From NCBI RefSeq assembly GCF_012952295.1, contig NZ_JABBCH010000004.1, forward strand, positions 292,605 to 356,604: a stretch of DNA of 64,000 nt. Reading direction: 5' to 3'. Positions 55,503 through 63,180 of the stretch are shown here, in pieces. The notes beneath the pieces were generated by a model, which did no database searches, was not told the DNA's origin, and saw nothing but the letters and a program-made list of their open reading frames with translations. This DNA is from Crystallibacter degradans (lineage in GTDB: Bacteria; Actinomycetota; Actinomycetes; Actinomycetales; Micrococcaceae). Positions within the stretch are counted from its first letter, which is position 1. The number at the start of each line of letters is the position of its first letter. Position numbers and translations under genes: made by a program.

Positions 55503-56990
55503 CTAGTCATCCCCGTTTCCGCCGCTGCCAATGCCGCTGTAGACCAGAGGTCTGGCACTTTTCAGATACAGCCCCCAAAGCACTCCGAGTACGCCGGGAA
55601 CCAGCGCGACCGCGGGCAGGATCCATGAAAGCGGCGACGTTCCCTCGGTGCCTATGAGTACGTCGAAGTTGACGACGATCATGATGAATACGGCGCCCAG
55701 GAGCGCGGCCGCGAGTGCCGGAGCCACGATACGCGTCCAGGCTGAATATCCTTCACCGTGCCTGCGGAAGTATCCGATGACGGCCAGCGAAATCAGGACG
55801 AGCAGCAGGACAAGACCGAATGCTCCAGTGTTCGTCAGCCATGTAAAGAAGGTCAGGACAGGATACAGCGGGCCGAGCTCGGACCCGATGCCAGCGACGG
55901 CGAAAATGAACAGCATCACCAGGGCAAGCATGGATTGGACGAGCGAGCCAGCAACAGGAGCGTGGCTTCGCGGACTGACGTAACCCAGCCGCCTCGGAAT
56001 GACTCCTTCCCGTCCCAGCGAGAAGACATAGCGCGCTACGGCGTTGTGAAAGGCAATGAGCGCGGCCAGAAGACTCGTGATGAACAGGACCTGCGTGATG
56101 TCTGCAGCGACAGTACCCGCATGCGCACTCAGAAAGACGAAGAGCAGGTCGGGGCCGAATTCCTGAGACTGGGCGACAACCTGGCTTGGCCCTGTCGCGA
56201 TGGTTGTTGCCCAGGCCGAGAATGCGTAGAAGAGTGAAATAACGGCAATGGCGATGAACGTAGCCCGCCCGATCGAACGTTTGGGATCCTTGGCCTCCTC
56301 ACTGTAGATGGCGGCGGACTCGAAGCCCATGAATCCGGCAATGCTGAACGCCAGCGCCGCCCCCACTCCTGCAGTGAACAGGTTCGACGGGGCCAGGCCC
56401 GCTGCCGAGATACCCTCCGGCTGCACGGCCAAAGCGACAATGTCGAACACAATGACAGCGAGGAATTCCAAGCCCACCAGAACGGCGATCACTTTGACCG
56501 ACAGATCCACCTTGTTGATGCCGAGCCACCCGACTATCAAAAATCCGACGGCGGCGGTCAGCCACCATGGAACTTCGGCGCCGATCTTGCTGCCGATGAA
56601 CGAGGCGGACGCGAAGCCGAAGAGGCCGTAAATGCCGATCTGCATGGCGTTGTAAGCGACCAGCGCCACCCACGCCGCGCCGACTCCGGCCGCCCGTCCC
56701 AACCCCTGGGAAATGTATGCGTAGAAGGCCCCGGCATTGCGGATATGGGCGCTCATTGCCGAGTAGCCCACCGCAAAGACTGCCAGGCAGACTCCAAGGA
56801 CCAGAAAGGACGCCGGAATTCCCACCACACCGGTAACGGCGAAGTTGCTGGGTGTGCCGCCGGCGATAACAGTCAGCGGCGCCGACGCGGCAATGATCAT
56901 GAAAACAAGGGCAGGGACGCCCAGAGTCCGGCGGCTTAAGCCTTGAATCTCTGTGCTGGGTGGAGCTTGCAGTGCTCGTTGCTGTGCCAT
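55503..56990 (-). CDS. APC-superfamily amino acid/amine permease
   Basis: A 495-residue permease with twelve hydrophobic helices. ATG 56990 after GGAGGTTTTA gives the start MAQQRALQAPPS; the longer upstream frame has no homology. The first helix ALVFMIIAASAPLTVIAGG carries the unwound Ser/Ala-Pro segment of APC transporters, and GFESAAIYSEEAKDPKRS near 240 is the helix 6 signature. Members import amino acids or biogenic amines with protons. Its place after a FeaR-like regulator and near an amine oxidase suggests phenylethylamine or tyramine uptake. Confidence 0.88.
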   Translation of the reverse strand: MAQQRALQAPPSTEIQGLSRRTLGVPALVFMIIAASAPLTVIAGGTPSNFAVTGVVGIPASFLVLGVCLAVFAVGYSAMSAHIRNAGAFYAYISQGLGRAAGVGAAWVALVAYNAMQIGIYGLFGFASASFIGSKIGAEVPWWLTAAVGFLIVGWLGINKVDLSVKVIAVLVGLEFLAVIVFDIVALAVQPEGISAAGLAPSNLFTAGVGAALAFSIAGFMGFESAAIYSEEAKDPKRSIGRATFIAIAVISLFYAFSAWATTIATGPSQVVAQSQEFGPDLLFVFLSAHAGTVAADITQVLFITSLLAALIAFHNAVARYVFSLGREGVIPRRLGYVSPRSHAPVAGSLVQSMLALVMLFIFAVAGIGSELGPLYPVLTFFTWLTNTGAFGLVLLLVLISLAVIGYFRRHGEGYSAWTRIVAPALAAALLGAVFIMIVVNFDVLIGTEGTSPLSWILPAVALVPGVLGVLWGLYLKSARPLVYSGIGSGGNGDD

Positions 56991-57097
56991 TAAAACCTCC
57001 AACGGGAGAATAAAAGATGTCTCGATTGTGGCATCAATCACTCGGTGAGGGGTTGTCGTCGCGGGCACCGGTGTTGACTAAGCGTGCACAGCTTGCG

Positions 57098-57116
57098 ATG
57101 CGGTACTGAATGCGGT
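57098..57116. repeat. Direct repeat upstream of the permease gene
   Basis: ATGCGGT occurs at 57098-57104 and 57110-57116 (12-bp period), in the 180-bp gap between the AraC regulator stop and the permease start. AraC-type activators often bind direct repeats, so this is a candidate site. Nothing else is recognised in the gap. Confidence 0.3.
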
Positions 57117-57170
57117 GGGATAGGCGGGCTCTAGCTGATGCTGGGGCCGTGGTGGCCGGATGCCCGTTGT

Positions 57171-58142
57171 TCAGCCCAGACGGTAGGCGCTGGGCGTTTG
57201 TCCGTAGGCACTGCGGAAGATGCGGCTGAAGTGCGCCGCATCGACAAAGCCCCACCGGTTGGCAATGGTTCCGACGGGCCGCTCAGCAAGAATAGGATCG
57301 CGCAGATCCCGTCGGCAGTGTTCCAGTCTGCGCGCCCTGATCCAGGTGGCGACAGTGGCCTCGGCATTGTGGAAGATGTTGTGCAATTGGCGGGTGGAAA
57401 TGTAATGGGCAGCCGCGATGTTCGCCGGAGCGAGGCCCGGATCGCCGAGGTTGGCTTCGATGTACTGCCGGATCCGGACCAGCAGCTCGCTATGGTGTCC
57501 TTCCTCGGTGCTTCGTCTGGTGCTGAGTTCGTTGTCGAACATAGTGGCGATCAGGTCGACGGCGTTGTGCGCCAGCCGATGGCCGCTCGGCCCGGTGAGC
57601 ACTTCCAAGTTTTCCGCCAGGTGCATCATGAATGGACTGATCATGCGGCCCAGACCTTGGTCTCCGGCCATCCGCACAGCGGTCAGCTGACCCACCTCGT
57701 CGGGGGAGAGGTCCAGGACGTCATGGGGAAACATGACCACCAGTGTCCGGAAGGCCTCCTCAAACGCCAGGGTGTAAGGCCGGTGGGTGTCGTACACCGC
57801 AATGTCGCCCGGACGCAGCGCGGCTTCCCGGTTGTCTTGGATGAGGATGCCGTGGCCGGAAAGCTGCAGGTTCAATTTGAAGAACAGCCGGTCGGACCGT
57901 TCGATCAGAGCCGGAGTGCGCAGTACCTGATGGCCTTTTGCGGTCACCTCCACGATGGAAAGTTCGTCCAGCACCCGCGAACGTAGCACGCCACTGAAAT
58001 CTTGGCGTTTGTCCGAGCGGACTTCCAGGGGCACGAAGGATTCGGAGACAAGGTGGTGCCACTGACTGAAGTTATCGGCGACGGCCGTCTGCACGTCACC
58101 GGATTGCTTTCCGCGCCTACCGCGGACTGTGGCTGCTGGCAC
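57171..58142 (-). CDS. AraC-family regulator, FeaR-like
   Basis: A 323-residue activator. The N-terminal 190 residues fit the AraC-binding-like domain of FeaR/NicR-type proteins (FSQWHHLVSESFVPLEV, FFKLNLQLSGHGILIQDNRE as landmarks; RPGDIAVYDTHRPY). The C-terminal double HTH has LAPANIAAAHYISTRQLHNIF and VGTIANRWGFVDAAHFSRIFRS with a final YGQTPSAYR. FeaR in E. coli switches on the amine oxidase and aldehyde dehydrogenase for phenylethylamine. Here it precedes the permease on the same strand. GTG start with AGGGGG upstream. Confidence 0.88.
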   Translation of the reverse strand: MPAATVRGRRGKQSGDVQTAVADNFSQWHHLVSESFVPLEVRSDKRQDFSGVLRSRVLDELSIVEVTAKGHQVLRTPALIERSDRLFFKLNLQLSGHGILIQDNREAALRPGDIAVYDTHRPYTLAFEEAFRTLVVMFPHDVLDLSPDEVGQLTAVRMAGDQGLGRMISPFMMHLAENLEVLTGPSGHRLAHNAVDLIATMFDNELSTRRSTEEGHHSELLVRIRQYIEANLGDPGLAPANIAAAHYISTRQLHNIFHNAEATVATWIRARRLEHCRRDLRDPILAERPVGTIANRWGFVDAAHFSRIFRSAYGQTPSAYRLG

Positions 58143-58204
58143 GACGTCCCCCTTACTCCTGCCCGCCCTTTACTGCGGGGTGTGCGGTTAAGCACACTCC
58201 GTCC

Positions 58205-58260
58205 AATCTAGCGGTTTTTATCGGTCGCCGCCATGTTTTTTCGACAGCGGGCGAAAAAAC
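58205..58260 (-). promoter_or_regulatory. AraC gene promoter region with palindromic operator
   Basis: GTTTTTTCG (58235-58243) and CGAAAAAAC (58252-58260) are perfect inverted repeats with an 8-nt spacer, just upstream of the minus-strand -10 candidate TAGATT (58205-58210). The -35 position is poor. The same palindrome may also end the TetR transcript, as its stop is at 58267. Confidence 0.45.
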
Positions 58261-58266
58261 GGACGG

Positions 58267-58863
58267 TCACGGACGAGTTGCCAGCAGCTCCAGGTAGCCA
58301 TCCAGTTGGGCCGCCAGTTGGGCCGGGGAGTAGTGGTCCGGATCCAGCACCGCAGTAATCTGGGCGCCCAACACCATATTCATGACGTGCCCGGCGATTG
58401 CCTCATCGCTGACTGCGGTTGAAACCTCGCCTTCGGAGCGCGCCTGCTGCAATTGCTCGACCAGACTTGTCCGCCACTGTTCCATTGAGGAATCGTGAAG
58501 CTCCGCCTTGGACTGGTCTGTCAGCGCTTTTTGCCAAAATGGAATCACGATGCGGGCCTCGTTGAGCCGGTCTTCGTCCAGCGGAAGAATTTCCTTACAG
58601 TACGCGCGAAGCGCGGCCAAGCCGGTCTTGCCCGTGGTGGCAGCGGCCATGCGCCGGTTGGTCTGATTGAAGACGTGCTCGAACGCAAACCCGAGCAAAT
58701 CGTCTTTCGTGGGGAAGTAGGGCTTGAGTGCACCATTGGCAAAGCCTGCTTCGGCTGCGATCTCGCGCATGGTGGCGGCATCCATGCCAAGGCGGGCGAT
58801 GATTCGCCAGGTGGCGCTCACCAGTTCCAACCTGCGTTGGTCGTGGTCGACGATCTTCGGCAC
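58267..58863 (-). CDS. TetR-family transcriptional regulator
   Basis: A 198-residue one-domain repressor: HTH at about 12-52 with MDAATMREIAAEAGFANGALKPYFPTKDDLL (MREIAAEAGFANGALKPYF as core motif) and a helical ligand domain. GTG 58863 has GGGAG 7 nt upstream. It diverges from the amine oxidase across 151 bp, where its -10 (TAAGAT, 58908-58913 minus strand) lies between the -35 and -10 of the oxidase promoter, so it may control both. The ligand is unknown. Confidence 0.9.
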   Translation of the reverse strand: MPKIVDHDQRRLELVSATWRIIARLGMDAATMREIAAEAGFANGALKPYFPTKDDLLGFAFEHVFNQTNRRMAAATTGKTGLAALRAYCKEILPLDEDRLNEARIVIPFWQKALTDQSKAELHDSSMEQWRTSLVEQLQQARSEGEVSTAVSDEAIAGHVMNMVLGAQITAVLDPDHYSPAQLAAQLDGYLELLATRP

Positions 58864-58898
58864 TTCTTGCTCCCTCGGAAAATTTTGGGTCTCACCCC

Positions 58899-58927
58899 TT
58901 GTGATGCATCTTACTGGCCGTTATTCT
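58899..58927 (+). promoter_or_regulatory. Amine oxidase promoter
   Basis: TTGTGA (58899-58904) and TATTCT (58922-58927), 17 bp apart, give a leader of about 80 nt. It contains a 10-bp stem-loop CCGAGGCCCT / AGGGCATCGG (58956-58980, one mismatch) that may be an operator or RNA structure. The start codon follows AAAGGGTAGCC. Confidence 0.6.
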
Positions 58928-59014
58928 CTACAGACATAGAAAAACAAGTTCGTAACCGAGGCCCTCATCAAGGGCATCGGTACGGCCAGGAAATTCCGAT
59001 TTGAAAGGGTAGCC

Positions 59015-60925
59015 ATGACCACCACAGCGGGAGTCACCAACACTGCCTATGCTTTGGCTACGGCCGATGAAATCATCCGGGTCCGCGAAATCCTTGCCGA
59101 CGACGGTCTGGTAGGCGACGCGACGAGATTCGCCTACCTCGGACTGGCTGATCCTCCACGCCGGCCCCAGAGCGCAGAGGACCGGCGCTTCCGCGCCTTT
59201 CTCCATGATGTCTCGGGTGCCGCGCCCCGGGATGTCACTGTCTCGGTCACTGAGAACAGGGTGCTCTCCGTGGCAGAGCTGGATACTTCGCTCACCGGTG
59301 AACTGCCCGTGCTGGAGGAAGAATTCGAAGTTGTTGAGCAGATTCTTGCCCAGGACGCACGCTGGCTGAAAGCACTCGCGGAGCGGGGGCTCGACGTCGA
59401 CAAGGTACGGGTGGCTCCGCTATCCGCGGGGGTGTTCGAGTACCCGGAGGAGAAGGGCCGCCGGATCCTTCGTGGTCTGGCCTTCTACCAGGAGTTCCCG
59501 GAGGACAGTGCCTGGGCCCACCCGATCGATGGTCTGGTGGCCTACGTCGACGTAGTCGATAAGAGTGTGGACCAGGTGCTGGATTTCGGCGCGGTGCCGG
59601 TCCCCGCCGAGCACGGCAACTACACGGACCCGGACCTGACCGGAGAACTGCGCACCACCCAGAAGCCGATCGAGATTACCCAGCCGGAGGGGCCGAGCTT
59701 CACCGTGACCGGCGGCAACCACATCGATTGGGAAAAATGGAGCTTCGATGTCGGTTTCGATGCCCGCGAAGGCGTGGTGCTGCACAACATCGCGTTCCAG
59801 GACGGCGAACGCCGCCGCTCCATCATCAAGCGTGCTTCCATCGCAGAGATGGTTGTTCCCTACGGCGATCCGTCACCGGTGCGCTCCTGGCAGAACTATT
59901 TCGATACAGGGGAATACCAGGTGGGCCAGTACGCCAACTCGTTGGAACTGGGCTGCGACTGCCTGGGCGACATCACCTACCTCTCGCCGGTCATTGCCGA
60001 CGGCTTCGGCAATCCACGCGAAATCCGCAACGGCATCTGCATGCATGAAGAGGACTCAGGCATTCTCGCCAAGCACTCCGACCTGTGGACGGGTATCAAC
60101 TACACCCGCCGCAACCGCCGCATGGTCGTCTCCTTCTTCACCACCATCGGCAACTACGACTACGGCTTCTACTGGTACCTGTACCTGGACGGAACCATCG
60201 AGTTCGAGGCCAAGGCCACCGGTATCGTGTTCACCAGTGCGTACCCAGGCAAGGGGTACGAGTACGCGTCCGAGATAGCGCCAGGACTCGGAGCGCCGTA
60301 CCACCAGCATCTCTTCAGCGCCAGGCTGGACATGGCTCTGGACGGTTTTACCAATCGGGTGGAGGAAGAAGAAGCGGTAAGGGTGCCCACCGGCGAAGGC
60401 AACGAACGCGGCAATGCCTTCACCCGGCGTCGTACGCTGCTGGCCAGGGAGTCGGAGGCAGCCAGGGACACGAACATGGCGGCAGGGCGCACCTGGCACA
60501 TTTCCAACCCGGAATCGCTGAACCGGCTCGGCGAGCCGGTGGCCTACAAGCTGTACCCGGAGGGACAGCCGACCTTGCTGGCTGATGCAGGTTCGTCGGT
60601 AGCCAGGCGCGCGGCTTTCGCTACGAAAGACCTTTGGGTCACGCGTCACGACGAGGCCGAGCGGTACCCGACCGGAGACTTCGTCAACCAGCATGCGGGC
60701 GGGGCAGGCTTGCCGGCATACATTGCCCAGGACCGGAATATCGACGGCGAGGACATCGTCGTGTGGCATACTTTCGGCCTGACGCACTACCCCCGGGTTG
60801 AGGACTGGCCGATCATGCCGGTCGATACGGCGGGCTTCAAGCTCCGCCCCGACGGTTTCTTCGACCGCAGCCCCGTCCTCGACGTGCCGCCGAGCAAGCC
60901 CGCCGGCGGACACTGCCACCGGTAG
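59015..60925 (+). CDS. Copper-containing primary amine oxidase (phenylethylamine/tyramine type)
   Basis: Oxidises a primary amine to aldehyde, NH3 and H2O2. Nearly collinear with the A. globiformis phenylethylamine oxidase (AGAO): 636 residues with residue numbers shifted by one. Tyr381 in [10 protein letters not shown] would become the TPQ cofactor; Asp297 (base) and Tyr295 (gate) are in QNYFDTGEY; copper ligands His430, His432 (YHQHLFSAR) and His591 ([11 protein letters not shown]). Cys316 and Cys342 match its disulfide. It has no signal peptide and a C-terminal HCH. Active site identity to AGAO favours phenylethylamine or tyramine, but the histamine oxidase relative cannot be excluded. Confidence 0.95.
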   Translation: MTTTAGVTNTAYALATADEIIRVREILADDGLVGDATRFAYLGLADPPRRPQSAEDRRFRAFLHDVSGAAPRDVTVSVTENRVLSVAELDTSLTGELPVLEEEFEVVEQILAQDARWLKALAERGLDVDKVRVAPLSAGVFEYPEEKGRRILRGLAFYQEFPEDSAWAHPIDGLVAYVDVVDKSVDQVLDFGAVPVPAEHGNYTDPDLTGELRTTQKPIEITQPEGPSFTVTGGNHIDWEKWSFDVGFDAREGVVLHNIAFQDGERRRSIIKRASIAEMVVPYGDPSPVRSWQNYFDTGEYQVGQYANSLELGCDCLGDITYLSPVIADGFGNPREIRNGICMHEEDSGILAKHSDLWTGINYTRRNRRMVVSFFTTIGNYDYGFYWYLYLDGTIEFEAKATGIVFTSAYPGKGYEYASEIAPGLGAPYHQHLFSARLDMALDGFTNRVEEEEAVRVPTGEGNERGNAFTRRRTLLARESEAARDTNMAAGRTWHISNPESLNRLGEPVAYKLYPEGQPTLLADAGSSVARRAAFATKDLWVTRHDEAERYPTGDFVNQHAGGAGLPAYIAQDRNIDGEDIVVWHTFGLTHYPRVEDWPIMPVDTAGFKLRPDGFFDRSPVLDVPPSKPAGGHCHR

Positions 60926-60934
60926 CAGCGGGCC

Positions 60935-61447
60935 ATGATGCTGGGGCTGATGCAGCCGAAGGCTGTGGCTGGGGCCAGATGGCACGCCCGTCTTTGCTCC
61001 CTCGCCGCCTTCGTCGCGATCGCGGCCCATTTTTGGATGGCATGGGCGCACCGGGACAGTTGGTGGCAGGCCGGGGTGATGCTGGCGATGGCTGTTGCCT
61101 GCCTGCCGTGCGCCCTCGTCCTGTGGCGTACAGCCGGGGTGGAGCCGGCGAAGATGCTGATGCTCGCAGCGTTGGCAATGGCGGCGTTCCACGCCGTGCT
61201 CCTGCTGGTGCCGAACGGCGGGGTAGGCCACAGCCATCACGCCGGAGTAGCAGCTTTGGAGCCGGCCGCTACGGCAGCGGGCGCCGGAACGGGCGGAATG
61301 CTGGTGCTGATCAGCTGGGAAATCGTAACCGGGATGCTGGCGGCAACTTGGCTCCGGCGCCGAAGGGAAACGCTCAACTATAGCCGGGCCGAAGCTCCAA
61401 TGGTAGACCGGTGCGGCGCCTCGCCGACATATCAGCCGAAGTTTTGA
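60935..61447 (+). CDS. Small membrane protein (DUF5134-like), His-rich loop
   Basis: A 170-residue protein with four to five hydrophobic segments, starting nine bases after the oxidase stop without a good ribosome binding site. Histidines lie in or near membrane helices (AAHFWMAWAHRDSWW near 28-42, AFHAVLLLV near 87-95) and in the loop GVGHSHHAG near 100. The topology resembles actinobacterial DUF5134 proteins. The histidines might bind copper for the oxidase; this is inference only. Confidence 0.7.
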   Translation: MMLGLMQPKAVAGARWHARLCSLAAFVAIAAHFWMAWAHRDSWWQAGVMLAMAVACLPCALVLWRTAGVEPAKMLMLAALAMAAFHAVLLLVPNGGVGHSHHAGVAALEPAATAAGAGTGGMLVLISWEIVTGMLAATWLRRRRETLNYSRAEAPMVDRCGASPTYQPKF

Positions 61448-61477
61448 CCCCGACAGGTGCGGGCGTATGAATGGAGG

Positions 61478-63022
61478 GTGACCGCACCGCTGAATCCGTC
61501 CCAGGATCCGGACTATGTTCCGGATCCTGGCCGTTGGCGCATTCTCGGGGTCCTGCTGGTCACCGTCTTCATGGCGCTGGTGGGCGTCAGCATTGTCAAT
61601 GTCGTGCTGCCCTCCATCCAGGCGGGGCTGGGTGCCAGCCAATCCGATATCCAGTGGGTGCTCTCCGGATACGCGCTGACCTTCGGCATCGTGCTGGTGG
61701 CGGCCGGGCGCGCCGGCGATATCTTCGGCAGGGGCCCAATTTTCATAGCCGGATTGGTGATCTTTACCCTCTCGTCGATCGCCGCAGGCCTGGCCCCCGA
61801 TGCTTTCACCCTGAACATTGCCCGGTTCATCCAGGGCATAGGCTCCGGCCTGCTCAACCCGCAGGCGATCGGAATGATCCAGCAGTACTTCCGGGACGGC
61901 GAGCGGGCCCGGGCTTTCGGCCTGATGGGCACGGTCATTGGTGTCTCGGTTGCCATCGGGCCCTTGTTGGGAGGCTTGCTGGTCCAGATTTTCGGCGTGG
62001 AGCACGGTTGGCGCTGGACGTTCCTGGTCAACGTTCCCGTGGGCATCCTGGCCCTGGTTCTGGCCTTCCTGTGGTTCCCGAAGCCCATGCTGAACGGCTC
62101 ATCTCCGGCACGCGCCGCACCCGTGGAGGTAGCCGTCCCGGAGTCCACCCCGCTGGGCCGGTCATGGTTGCCGTTTACCAAAACACGGCCGGCCGGCCAT
62201 CAACCGCGGGACCTGGACCCTGTCGGGGCGTTCCTGCTGGGCCTGGCCGTCCTCATTGTGCTGCTGCCCTTCGTCGAGTCTCGCGGCTCGGCGTGGACCT
62301 GGGCGATGCTGCCCGCCGGTCTGGCGGTCCTGGGCCTGTGGGTGTGGTGGGAGCACCGCTACAAACTGCGCGGCCGCAGTCCGATGGTGGATCTGCACTT
62401 GTTCCGCGGGGCAGGCTTCACCAATGGCACCATCATTTCCGGGCTCTACATGCTCGGCATGACGAGTGTCTGGGTTCTCGTTGCGCTCTACGTCCAGAAC
62501 GGGCTGGGACGTACCGCGTTGGAGGCCGGTCTCATCAGTCTGCCCGCAGCCATCATGGCGGCAGTGGGGTCCCACTGGTCCGGCGGAAAGGTGATGGAGT
62601 ACGGGCGGCGGGTAGTGATCTGGGGAATCCTGTGCGCCCTCTTCGGGCTAGGATCGAGCGTGCTGGTCATCCACTGGCAGACGGCGTTCGGTCTGAACTT
62701 TTGGTGGCTGCTGTTTACCCTGTCCTTCGTGGGCACGGCCCAGGGGCTGGTGATCAGCCCTAACCAGACGTTGACGCTTGCCGACGTTCCCCTGGATTAC
62801 GCGGGCAGCGCCGGCGGAGTGCAGCAGACCGGACAGCGGATCGGAACTTCCGTGGGGATCGCGATGATGACGGCCATCGCCTTCGCCACCCTGGCCCAAA
62901 CGGATTGGGAGACGGCCATCACCGCGGGCTTCGGCGCCATCGCCTGCGTGGTCCTGATAGCACTGGCCGTAGCGGTCAAGGACCACCGGCGCCGGCTGAT
63001 CGAAGTAGCCGGCACCGCCTAG
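61478..63022 (+). CDS. DHA2-family MFS efflux transporter (EmrB/QacA type)
   Basis: A 14-helix drug:H+ antiporter of about 514 residues. Helix 1 FMALVGVSIVNVVLPSI and GRAGDIFGRGPIFI near 77 (motif A) are typical of DHA2; PLLGGLLVQIFGVEHGWRWTF is the motif C region. GTG 61478 is my choice; a GTG at 61457 would add seven residues, and neither has a good ribosome binding site. It may export a toxic amine or aldehyde by-product, or be unrelated. Third gene after the oxidase. Confidence 0.87.
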   Translation: MTAPLNPSQDPDYVPDPGRWRILGVLLVTVFMALVGVSIVNVVLPSIQAGLGASQSDIQWVLSGYALTFGIVLVAAGRAGDIFGRGPIFIAGLVIFTLSSIAAGLAPDAFTLNIARFIQGIGSGLLNPQAIGMIQQYFRDGERARAFGLMGTVIGVSVAIGPLLGGLLVQIFGVEHGWRWTFLVNVPVGILALVLAFLWFPKPMLNGSSPARAAPVEVAVPESTPLGRSWLPFTKTRPAGHQPRDLDPVGAFLLGLAVLIVLLPFVESRGSAWTWAMLPAGLAVLGLWVWWEHRYKLRGRSPMVDLHLFRGAGFTNGTIISGLYMLGMTSVWVLVALYVQNGLGRTALEAGLISLPAAIMAAVGSHWSGGKVMEYGRRVVIWGILCALFGLGSSVLVIHWQTAFGLNFWWLLFTLSFVGTAQGLVISPNQTLTLADVPLDYAGSAGGVQQTGQRIGTSVGIAMMTAIAFATLAQTDWETAITAGFGAIACVVLIALAVAVKDHRRRLIEVAGTA

Positions 63023-63105
63023 ACGCTGGCACCGTAGAGAAGAACCACCGCACCGTGTCTTGAACGCCCGCCGGAATGCACAAGCAACTAACGCAATTTA
63101 ACGCG

Positions 63106-63144
63106 CGACGGCGGGGTGCGGCTGTGTGCCGCACCCCGCCGTCG
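63106..63144. terminator. Bidirectional 17-bp-stem terminator
   Basis: A perfect 17-bp stem (CGACGGCGGGGTGCGGC and its complement) with loop TGTGT lies between the convergent efflux and dioxygenase genes. Confidence 0.95.
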
Positions 63145-63147
63145 AGC

Positions 63148-63180
63148 TTTGCTACAGCTTTGCTACAGCTTTGTTACAGC
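63148..63180. repeat. Three 11-bp tandem repeats at the dioxygenase stop
   Basis: TTTGCTACAGC occurs at 63148-63158 and 63159-63169, with a third copy TTTGTTACAGC at 63170-63180 that contains the stop codon (TAA on the minus strand). Confidence 0.95.
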
